Source: DAOVGU01 sp030637775 [NCBI: bacterium]
GTDB lineage: Bacteria; Ratteibacteria; UBA8468
Direction: 5' to 3'
Length of the DNA: 6,349 bases
Assembly (NCBI GenBank): GCA_030637775.1
Contig: DAOWFY010000089.1
Location: 1 to 6,349, forward strand
The notes under the pieces were generated by a model that saw only the letters and a list, made by a program, of their open reading frames with translations, did not search any database and was not told where the DNA came from. The position numbers and the translations under genes were made by a program. Below, in pieces: positions 1-4,878 of the stretch. Within the stretch, counting starts at the first letter, position 1, and the number at the start of each line of letters is the position of its first letter.

Positions 1-234
1 TCCGGTATGGTTTGGTCCCAGAAGAATGATTGTATCCGGTAGATTGATTCGGGAATAGACCGCTCCTGCCACCGGCCCCGAGTAGATATAACCCGCATGG
101 GGAACGATGATACCCTTTGCCTCTTCCTTTTCTAAATTTCTCTCCAGATAGGAGGAAAGGTCCTTTTTCAGTTGCTCGGGCTCTGCGGGATAAAACTGGC
201 CAGCAACTGCCGGTTTTCTGATGAGTTTTTTCAT
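1..234 (-). CDS. amrB: MEMO family protein / AmmeMemoRadiSam system protein B, N-terminal part only
   Basis: The first 78 codons are present; the gene runs off the left edge. The N-terminus (KPAVAGQFYPAEPEQL, residues 7-22), the PHAGYIYSGPVAGAVYS block (45-61) and LLGPNHTG (71-78) are hallmarks of the MEMO family, whose bacterial and archaeal members are called AmmeMemoRadiSam protein B. His46 and His76 match the positions of two metal-binding histidines in human MEMO1; the third ligand would lie outside the window. In many prokaryotes the family is found with an AMMECR1-like protein and a radical SAM protein, but its reaction is not settled; neither partner is visible here. The start ATG overlaps the stop of the upstream GAD-like gene (ATGA), so the two are probably translationally coupled. 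An AGGAGG lies only one base before the ATG, unusually close, but no better start exists because the conserved motif begins almost at once. Family call is firm; function is not. Confidence 0.9.
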   Translation of the reverse strand, partial: MKKLIRKPAVAGQFYPAEPEQLKKDLSSYLERNLEKEEAKGIIVPHAGYIYSGPVAGAVYSRINLPDTIILLGPNHTG

Positions 235-584
235 CCCTCCTTTTTCTTTATCTCGGCCTCAATCACTTCTATTGCCTTTGTCGCTGCTTCTTTGGGCGCA
301 GCAACAAAGATTATCACATCCTTCTCTCCTGCCTCAAACTCCTTCTCGATTACGCTCTTGTCATCTCGGGAAAGCCCATATTTAGGGAGTTCATCGGTAG
401 AGACGAACCCTCTTGCGCCGGCTGCCTCCACCTTCTTTTGAAGCTCGGTAGCAAACGGTTGATCCTCTAAGAGGACACCGGCAAAGCCTTCTGCTCTTGT
501 ACCCATCACCGCTCCTCCAGCATCTAAGATACTTTTAATCAGTTTGGAATTTGTAGAGCCGAAGAGATGCGTTATCTCCTTCAT
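231..584 (-). CDS. Small standalone GAD-like domain protein (resembles part of GatE)
   Basis: This 117-residue soluble protein has no signal peptide or membrane segment. Residues 30-75 (RAEGFAGVLL, then FATELQ at 44-49, GARGFVSTDELPKYGL at 56-71) resemble the GAD domain of archaeal GatE, where a GFAGLLG...GTE...GGIFHTDELP.YGI pattern is typical. GatE is the tRNA-binding subunit of the amidotransferase converting Glu-tRNA(Gln) to Gln-tRNA(Gln); a GAD domain also occurs inside bacterial AspRS. The rest (76-112) reads like the matching alpha/beta end of that domain (DVIIFVAAP, then a helix). The catalytic kinase and tail parts of GatE are absent, so this cannot be an amidotransferase subunit on its own. 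It has its own promoter (612-640) and a strong Shine-Dalgarno (GGGGGGTGAA, 591-600, 6 nt from ATG), and is coupled to the MEMO gene. The homology call is from recalled motifs, not a search; role unknown. Confidence 0.75.
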   Translation of the reverse strand: MKEITHLFGSTNSKLIKSILDAGGAVMGTRAEGFAGVLLEDQPFATELQKKVEAAGARGFVSTDELPKYGLSRDDKSVIEKEFEAGEKDVIIFVAAPKEAATKAIEVIEAEIKKKEG

Positions 585-590
585 TCTCTT

Positions 591-640
591 TTCACCCCCC
601 TAATTACAATTATCTTATCATATCAAAAAAAGAATGGCAA
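591..640 (-). promoter_or_regulatory. Promoter and ribosome binding site of the GAD-like/MEMO operon
   Basis: Read on the minus strand: -35 TTGCCA (640-635), a 17-nt spacer, -10 TAAGAT (617-612) preceded by TGA, which gives a TGn-extended -10. Transcription should start near 605, leaving a leader of about 20 nt with the Shine-Dalgarno GGGGGGTGAA at 600-591. Five of six -35 bases match the sigma-70 consensus. The -35 hexamer coincides with the -35 region of the oppositely directed promoter of the HPS-RraA gene. Confidence 0.7.
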
Positions 641-672
641 ACCCAAAATAAATATGGTATACTTTCTATAAT
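634..672 (+). promoter_or_regulatory. Extended -10 promoter giving a probably leaderless mRNA
   Basis: TGGTATACT at 655-663 is a TGn-extended -10 (hexamer TATACT, 658-663). The -35 region is weak: ATGGCA (634-639) at 18 nt or TGGCAA (635-640) at 17 nt. Transcription would begin at about 670-673, at or within three bases of the ATG at 673. No Shine-Dalgarno-like purine stretch precedes the ATG, which supports leaderless translation. A second TATAAT (667-672) touches the ATG and is too close to serve a full-length message. Confidence 0.6.
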
Positions 673-1959
673 ATGAAGCCAATTCTTCAGGTAGCATTGG
701 ATTTTGTCGATTTGCCTCGTGCTCTCAAGGTAGCCGCCGAGAGCGTTGCTGGGGGAGCTGATCGCATTGAAGCCGGCACTCCTCTGATTAAGAGCCTCGG
801 TTTGGAGGCGGTTAGAGAATTAAGGAAAAGATTCCCCGGTCAGCAGATTGTTGCCGATATGAAGACAATGGACGTGGGCAGAGTTGAGGTGGAGATGGCC
901 GCAAAGGCCGGAGCAGACATCATCTGTGTTATGGGGGCTGCCACAGACAGCACCATCAAGGATGCTATCCGCGCCGGCAGCAATTATGGAGCCAAGATTA
1001 TGGTAGATTTGCTCGGGGTCTCCTCCCCCCTGAAGCGTGCCCAGGAGGTTGAAAAATTTGGTGCAGACTATCTCGGAGTCCATATCAGTATCGATGAACA
1101 GATGGAGGGGAAAATATCCTTTGAGACGATAAAAAAACTATCCAAGAGAACCAATCTTCCCATTGCGGTAGCAGGAGGGATTAATTCCGAGACGGTAGTA
1201 GATGTTCTTGATGCCGGAGCCGAGATCATCATTGTTGGAGGAGCGATTATTAAAGCAGAAAACGCCAGGGAGGCCACCCGGATAATAAAGAAGGCAATGC
1301 AGACAAAGAGGAGAATTAAAACAAAACTCTATAAAAGGGTCACCGAAGAAAATGTTAAGGAGATCTTGCTTTTGGTTTCCACCGCCAATATTTCCGACGC
1401 GATGCACCGGCAAGGAGAATTGGAGGGGATTTTTCCTCTCCTCAAAGGAACAAAATTGGTGGGGAAGGCTTTTACGGTGAGAACCTATCCCGGGGACTGG
1501 TCCAAGCCGGTGGAGGCAGTTGATTCAGCCAAAGAGGGGGAGGTCATCGTTATTGACGCCGGAGGGGTTGGTCCCGCCGTCTGGGGGGAATTGGCCACCA
1601 ATAGTTGTTTGGTAAAGAAGATTGCCGGGGTGGTGATTGACGGGGCAATCCGGGATGCAGGAGAAATAAGGAAAATGAAATTTCCCGCCTTTGCTAAAAC
1701 TGTTACTCCGGCAGCGGGAGAGCCGAAAGGCTTTGGCGAACTGGATATTCCCATTAATGTGGGCGGGAGAAGGGTTTTCCCGGGAGATTGGATCGTTGGG
1801 GATGATGATGGAGTAGTGGTGATTTCCCAGAAAGAGGTAGCCGAGATTACCAATCGGGCAATGGATGTCCTGGAAAAGGAGAATCGGCTGCGCAAGGAGA
1901 TCAGGGATGGCGGCACCCTTTCTAAAATTACCGAACTTTTAAAGTGGGAAAAGAAATAA
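673..1959 (+). CDS. Bifunctional 3-hexulose-6-phosphate synthase / RraA-like aldolase-family fusion
   Basis: The 428-residue protein has two complete domains. Residues 1-212 form a TIM barrel of the OMP decarboxylase suprafamily, of the 3-hexulose-6-phosphate synthase (HPS) / 3-keto-L-gulonate-6-phosphate decarboxylase (KGPDC) type: LQVALD (5-10), IEAGTPLIK (32-40), the catalytic D-x-K-x-x-D at D62/K64/D67, GVHIS (135-139), VAGGIN (166-171) and the phosphate-binding GGAI (189-192). HPS condenses formaldehyde with ribulose 5-phosphate; the reverse supplies pentose phosphate in organisms lacking the oxidative pathway. Residues about 220-428 are an RraA-like / HMG aldolase family domain: GELATN (305-310), VVIDGAIRD (320-328, with the Arg327-Asp328 pair used by active aldolases) and PGDWIVGDDDGVVVI (370-384). 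Databases name this architecture hexulose-6-phosphate synthase/ribonuclease regulator; the retained Arg-Asp favours an enzyme over an RNase E regulator. The ATG follows the promoter directly, with no Shine-Dalgarno. HPS versus KGPDC activity cannot be decided from motifs. Confidence 0.88.
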   Translation: MKPILQVALDFVDLPRALKVAAESVAGGADRIEAGTPLIKSLGLEAVRELRKRFPGQQIVADMKTMDVGRVEVEMAAKAGADIICVMGAATDSTIKDAIRAGSNYGAKIMVDLLGVSSPLKRAQEVEKFGADYLGVHISIDEQMEGKISFETIKKLSKRTNLPIAVAGGINSETVVDVLDAGAEIIIVGGAIIKAENAREATRIIKKAMQTKRRIKTKLYKRVTEENVKEILLLVSTANISDAMHRQGELEGIFPLLKGTKLVGKAFTVRTYPGDWSKPVEAVDSAKEGEVIVIDAGGVGPAVWGELATNSCLVKKIAGVVIDGAIRDAGEIRKMKFPAFAKTVTPAAGEPKGFGELDIPINVGGRRVFPGDWIVGDDDGVVVISQKEVAEITNRAMDVLEKENRLRKEIRDGGTLSKITELLKWEKK

Positions 1960-2301
1960 AAGGAGTATTGAGAGGAGATGTTTTTGGATACAGAGAGGAT
2001 AATAAACTGCTAAAACTCTGGATTTCCCCACAAATTGCGCTACTAATCTATCTGCTTACTTAGCAATATGCGTAATTAGTCTTCATAGTTTAATCTTGTA
2101 GCAACTCCCTGAAAACCGTCTCTATACTTGCGTTCTAAGGGATTTTCTCAAAGGCGTGAAGGGTAGAATACCCCTGGAATTGGGGGGGGATTTGACAGTG
2201 TCTTCTTTTATGTGCCATACTAACAAAATAATGAATCTGCCGGCACTTTCAGAAAGAGGAGAGGTAAGATAGAGGATATAAAACTGAAAGAGGAGGAGGC
2301 A
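1960..2301. other. Intergenic gap of 342 bp with promoter but no convincing gene
   Basis: No open frame with a ribosome binding site was found on either strand. No clear hairpin plus T-run terminator follows the HPS-RraA stop. The right part holds a small inverted repeat GGGTA-GAA-TACCC (2161-2173), an eight-G tract (2182-2189) and the promoter of the lipoprotein gene. On the minus strand a short frame from ATG 2218 is open for 27 codons, meets TAG at 2137-2135 and stays open 14 more codons to TAA at 2092-2090; with no ribosome binding site it is at most a remnant. Confidence 0.6.
2192..2221 (+). promoter_or_regulatory. Promoter of the PDZ lipoprotein gene
   Basis: TTGACA (2192-2197, perfect -35), an 18-nt spacer, and CATACT (2216-2221) preceded by TGC, a TGn-extended -10. 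The start would be near 2228, giving a leader of roughly 75 nt. An eight-G run (2182-2189) lies two bases upstream of the -35. Confidence 0.6.
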
Positions 2302-3174
2302 ATGGTGAGAACCAAATGTATTTTAGGGTTTGTTTTGGGTCTTTTTATTCTGTTTCTTGCGGGATGCGCCACCACTTCTTATAACGCTAAAAAGTCTATT
2401 TGGCCACCTTCTCATCCCTATTACCAATGGTATCACTATGTTCCTGCAAAGATGGCTTCCACTGAAGAGGCAATTGGTACAATTAAGAATCTTGAGAAAA
2501 ATTTTGTTGATTGGAAGGCTGTTGTACCTTTTTCGTCTCTTGATGTAGACCGATATGGTTTAAGGGCGAAGTGGGAATGGACGGAAACCAAGCAATATAG
2601 CACTTATGAGCCTTCTTACGGCGGATTTTTTGTTGGTCGGCGTTATATACCAACCTATAGCGGGTCCTACCGGGCTCACGAGCACAAAGAAAAGCATAGG
2701 GACAGTTTAATTATTCCTTTCACTGAAGTATCAGCACTCATTTTAAGATACCTACCTACTACAAAAAGACGTTTTAAGTGGGGTTTGATAGTTTCTCTGA
2801 AGGATAAGAAGGTTATTGCTTTAAGGTGCTTAGATGAAAAGTCTGCTCGACAACTTGCCAATGCTATTACCACATTATCAAATTTTGACTCCCTGAGCAT
2901 GCCCAGATTGGGTTTTGGATTTCGGGTACTTACTGCCGAACAATCGGAAGCGCTTAATCTTGGACCTGGGATTGGAACCTTGGTTTATGACGTTGCCATA
3001 GGTAGTCCTGCTTATAAGGCAGGAATCAAATTTTTAGATGTAATAATGGAAATTGATGGTGTTCCATCAGAGAAATATAATTATTCGAAGCTCAAAAACC
3101 CCAGTAAAAAGTCTGTATCCATGAAGATTCTCAGGGATGGGAATTATTCTATTGTTGAGATACCGTTGTTTTAA
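2302..3174 (+). CDS. Secreted lipoprotein with C-terminal PDZ domain
   Basis: A 290-residue lipoprotein anchored to the cell envelope. Residues 1-21 are a signal peptide (Arg3/Lys5, hydrophobic 6-18) ending in lipobox LAGC, so Cys22 would be the lipidated residue. Residues 203-290 form a PDZ-like domain: a GFGFRVL strand, then IGTLVYDVAIGSPAYKAGI (223-241), DVIMEIDG (246-253) and a closing SMKILRDG strand, the pattern of HtrA-type PDZ domains. No protease catalytic domain is present, so it probably binds peptides or scaffolds a partner. Residues 68-200 are unrecognised: aromatic, Tyr/Gly-rich at about 95-128, then strands and a final helix (SARQLANAITTL) that faintly recall a PH-like fold, which is a guess. 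AGGAGGAGG at 2291-2299 precedes ATG 2302; GTG 2305 is an alternative start with better spacing. It is monocistronic and flanked by gene-poor DNA. Lipoprotein and PDZ calls are firm; function is unknown. Confidence 0.85.
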   Translation: MVRTKCILGFVLGLFILFLAGCATTSYNAKKSIWPPSHPYYQWYHYVPAKMASTEEAIGTIKNLEKNFVDWKAVVPFSSLDVDRYGLRAKWEWTETKQYSTYEPSYGGFFVGRRYIPTYSGSYRAHEHKEKHRDSLIIPFTEVSALILRYLPTTKRRFKWGLIVSLKDKKVIALRCLDEKSARQLANAITTLSNFDSLSMPRLGFGFRVLTAEQSEALNLGPGIGTLVYDVAIGSPAYKAGIKFLDVIMEIDGVPSEKYNYSKLKNPSKKSVSMKILRDGNYSIVEIPLF

Positions 3175-3378
3175 TTCTAAATTTCGTAATAGTTAAGTTT
3201 TCCCAATATTCTATTTCCTCCCTACCCCCCATTTTGCCTTTAGTATACAAAAGTGAAACAATTACCTGAGATAACCCCTAAAGCACCCCCAAATTATACC
3301 TAAAACTACCGCAAAACAGCAAAGATGAAATTATTCTTTCCAGTCTGGTACCAAAATCCGTAGAATTCACGATGGCGG

Positions 3379-3442
3379 TTGACAAAAAATTTCATGTATG
3401 GTATTCTTAAATTTGGAAATTCACATCTTAATTAAGGAGGTG
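3379..3442 (+). promoter_or_regulatory. Near-consensus promoter and Shine-Dalgarno of the toxin-antitoxin operon
   Basis: TTGACA (3379-3384), exactly 17 nt, then TATTCT (3402-3407) preceded by TGG, an extended -10. Transcription should begin near 3414. The strong Shine-Dalgarno AAGGAGGTG (3434-3442) is 8 nt before ATG 3451. Candidate operator elements for autoregulation are a perfect 10-bp palindrome CTTAATTAAG (3427-3436) overlapping the Shine-Dalgarno, an inverted repeat AATTT-GG-AAATT (3410-3421), and a 7-bp direct repeat AATTCAC at 3364-3370 and 3418-3424, one copy either side of the promoter. The promoter is well supported; the operator role is inferred. Confidence 0.8.
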
Positions 3443-3450
3443 CAAAGAGC

Positions 3451-3726
3451 ATGAATAAAAGGATTTATGTAAGGACCCATGGACAAATTACTCTTCCAAT
3501 AAATTTACGAAGGTTCTTTCATATTGAGAAAGGAGATGTAGTGGAGGTCGAGAAAACAAAGAGGGGAATTTTGTTAAAGCCCCGCAAGACAATAGACTCT
3601 ACTCAAGCTTATTTCTGGACCAAAGAGTGGCAAGAGGAAGAAAGAAAAGTGGATGAGGATTATAAAGCAGGACGGTTCAAGGAAGTAAAGAGTGTTAAAC
3701 AATTTCTAAAGGAACTTCATCAATGA
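3451..3726 (+). CDS. AbrB/SpoVT-fold antitoxin
   Basis: A 91-residue protein. Residues 2-47 match the swapped-hairpin AbrB/SpoVT/MazE DNA-binding fold: a strand (IYVRTHGQITLP), the typical LR.FF.IEKGD turn (19-29), VVEVEKTKRGILLKPRK (30-46). Residues 50-91 form a charged, probably helical tail (EWQEEERKVDEDYKAG, then VKSVKQFLKELH), as expected for the part that wraps and neutralises a RelE-type toxin. The next gene encodes that toxin and overlaps by 4 bp (ATGA), the standard antitoxin-first type II arrangement. The dimer is expected to bind its own promoter, where palindromes are visible. The antitoxin role follows from fold and neighbour, not from any tested activity. Confidence 0.88.
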   Translation: MNKRIYVRTHGQITLPINLRRFFHIEKGDVVEVEKTKRGILLKPRKTIDSTQAYFWTKEWQEEERKVDEDYKAGRFKEVKSVKQFLKELHQ

Positions 3727-3980
3727 TAGTGCGTTGGACAGATAGGTTTACGCAAGCATATGAAAAGTTGCCTTTAGAAATCCAGAAGCGCTTTGACGAG
3801 AAAATAAAACTTTTTAAATCAAATCCAAAACATCCCTCTCTTAATATCCATAGAGTGAGGAGAACATTTGGTATTTGGGAAGCCTATGTGACCAAAAGTT
3901 ACCGCTGGACGTTTGAATTTATTAGGGGTGGAGTCAAATTAAGGGTGATTGGAACTCACGGCATCCTGAGGAATCCCTGA
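3723..3980 (+). CDS. RelE/ParE-superfamily toxin
   Basis: An 85-residue basic protein with the RelE/ParE toxin layout: two N-terminal helices (FTQAYEKLPLEIQKRFDEKIKLF, 9-31), the NP..PSL turn (34-40), then beta strands GIWEAYVTKSYRWTFEF (50-66) and KLRVIGTHGILRNP (72-85). The IWEA.VT.SYR.TFE and IGTH..L signatures are typical of the family; Arg61 and His79 are conserved-type candidates for the RNA-cleaving site. RelE-like members cut mRNA on the ribosome, ParE-like members poison gyrase; the motifs lean to the RelE/YafQ side but do not decide. AAAGGA (3708-3713) lies 9 nt before ATG 3723, and the 4-bp overlap with the antitoxin stop implies coupling. The length is full for the family and nothing is broken, so the pair is probably functional. 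Confidence 0.87.
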   Translation: MIVRWTDRFTQAYEKLPLEIQKRFDEKIKLFKSNPKHPSLNIHRVRRTFGIWEAYVTKSYRWTFEFIRGGVKLRVIGTHGILRNP

Positions 3981-4018
3981 TTTTGACAAGAGAGAAAAAA
4001 GGGAGCTGGGTTCTTACG

Positions 4019-4864
4019 ATGGTGAAAATAGTTAAGAAGGAAATACTGGCCGAGGGGATTAAGAGAATTGAGGTTTTAGCCCCGGATATTGCCAAAAAAG
4101 CAATGCCCGGTCAATTTGTCGTCTTAAAAATCGATGAAAAGGGAGAAAGGATTCCCCTGACCATTGCCAAGAAAAATTTAAAGGAAGGAACAATATCCTT
4201 AATCTTTCAAGAGGTAGGGAGAACAACGAAGAGATTGGGTGTGCTTGGTGAGGGAGAAAGGATTCTAAATTTGGCCGGACCATTGGGAAAACCGGCTGAA
4301 ATCAGAAATTATGGAGGGCTCCCGTCCGGTGGACGGGATGGAAGGGTGGTGGCTATCGGCGGAGGTGTGGGGGCGGCGGTGGTCTATCCCCTGGCAGGTG
4401 CCTTGAAGGAGGCGGGAAATGCTATCCTCTCTATTTTAGGGGCAAGAAGCAAAAATTTTCTCATTTTAGAGAAAGAGCTAAGGAAGATCAGTGATAAATT
4501 TTTTCTTACCACCGATGATGGCTCGGCCGGAGAAAAGGGTTTTGTCTCCGATATCTTAAAAAGGTTAATTGAGCAAAAAGAGAAAATAGATTTGGTAATT
4601 ACTGCTGGTCCTTTAGTGATGATGAAGGTAATCAGCCAGATCACAGAGCCTTTCCATCTAAAAACAAGGGTGAGTCTGAATCCGATCATGGTTGATGGAA
4701 CCGGAATGTGTGGCAGTTGCCGGGTAAGGATTGGAAATAAATCAAAGTTTGTTTGTGTTGACGGTCCAGAGTTTGATGGAGATTTGGTAGATTTTGATAC
4801 CCTTATTGCCCGCAGTAAACTCTTCTCCGAACAGGAGCAACTTGCATTAAGAGGGATAAGGTGA
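4019..4864 (+). CDS. nfnA: NfnA-like ferredoxin:NADP+ oxidoreductase subunit alpha (FAD/NAD(P)/2Fe-2S)
   Basis: A 281-residue protein of the sulfide/dihydroorotate dehydrogenase-like flavoprotein family, which in anaerobes forms the NfnA (SudB) subunit of electron-bifurcating NfnAB: it handles NAD(H) while NfnB (GltA-like) handles NADP(H) and ferredoxin. Motifs in order: PGQFVVLKIDEKGERIPLTIA (FAD-binding barrel), GPLGKP, the nucleotide-binding GGGVGAAVVYP (residues 114-124), ILGARSK, TTDDGS, and near the C-terminus DGTGMCGSC with Cys231, Cys234 and Cys246 for a 2Fe-2S cluster, followed by the family signature VDGPEFDGDLVDFD. ATG 4019 is chosen because MVKIVKKEILAEG aligns with the family start; a TTG at 3983 would add 12 atypical residues. 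The Shine-Dalgarno is poor (GGGAG at 4001-4005, 13 nt). It lies 38 bp after the toxin gene. No NfnB gene follows. A 9-residue insertion (about 100-108) sits just before the nucleotide-binding loop. Confidence 0.87.
   Translation: MVKIVKKEILAEGIKRIEVLAPDIAKKAMPGQFVVLKIDEKGERIPLTIAKKNLKEGTISLIFQEVGRTTKRLGVLGEGERILNLAGPLGKPAEIRNYGGLPSGGRDGRVVAIGGGVGAAVVYPLAGALKEAGNAILSILGARSKNFLILEKELRKISDKFFLTTDDGSAGEKGFVSDILKRLIEQKEKIDLVITAGPLVMMKVISQITEPFHLKTRVSLNPIMVDGTGMCGSCRVRIGNKSKFVCVDGPEFDGDLVDFDTLIARSKLFSEQEQLALRGIR
4311..4342 (+). repeat. In-frame 27-bp palindromic insertion flanked by ATGGA repeats, inside nfnA
   Basis: An 8-bp-arm perfect inverted repeat, TCCCGTCC-GGT-GGACGGGA (4320-4338), lies in nfnA between two ATGGA copies (4311-4315 and 4338-4342) spaced exactly 27 bp. 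Removing one 27-bp unit keeps the frame and restores NYG-RVVAIGGGVG, the layout I expect for the family. It adds about nine residues (GLPSGGRDG). The inverted and direct repeats are seen directly; the insertion history is inferred. No second copy occurs in this window. Confidence 0.65.
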
Positions 4865-4870
4865 TATAAT
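4842..4870 (+). promoter_or_regulatory. pilM: Promoter of pilM inside the end of nfnA, probably leaderless
   Basis: TTGCAT (4842-4847), exactly 17 nt, TATAAT (4865-4870, perfect -10) preceded by TGA, an extended -10. That TGA (4862-4864) is also the nfnA stop codon. The expected start is near 4877, two bases before ATG 4879. No Shine-Dalgarno lies within 20 nt of the ATG, so pilM is probably read from a leaderless message. Confidence 0.62.
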
Positions 4871-4878
4871 AAATCATT

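Noticed and set aside
172-441. Plus-strand open frame of 89 codons
   Set aside because: It is antisense to both the MEMO and GAD-like genes, whose motifs are clear, and has no ribosome binding site.
667-672. TATAAT directly before the ATG of the HPS-RraA gene as the -10
   Set aside because: It would start transcription inside the coding sequence; TATACT with TGG at 655-663 is better placed.
1485-1916. Minus-strand open frame of 143 codons
   Set aside because: Antisense to the conserved RraA-like domain and low-complexity Ser/Pro-rich, typical of a shadow frame.
2101-2150. Segment reminiscent of a CRISPR repeat
   Set aside because: Only one copy is present, with no spacers and no cas genes.
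2161-2173. Hairpin GGGTA-GAA-TACCC as a terminator
   Set aside because: The stem is only 5 bp and is followed by a G run, not T residues; it also lies 200 bp after the stop.
2216-2218. Minus-strand ATG opening a 27-codon peptide as a small gene
   Set aside because: No ribosome binding site, no recognisable motif, and it overlaps a good promoter on the other strand.
3983-4018. TTG start adding 12 residues to NfnA, with GAGGA 10 nt upstream
   Set aside because: The added residues do not resemble the family N-terminus, while ATG 4019 gives the expected MVKIV start. It remains a possible alternative.
3983-4020. TTGACA at 3983-3988 as a -35 for nfnA
   Set aside because: No acceptable -10 occurs 15-19 nt downstream; TACGAT at 4015-4020 is too far and overlaps the start codon.
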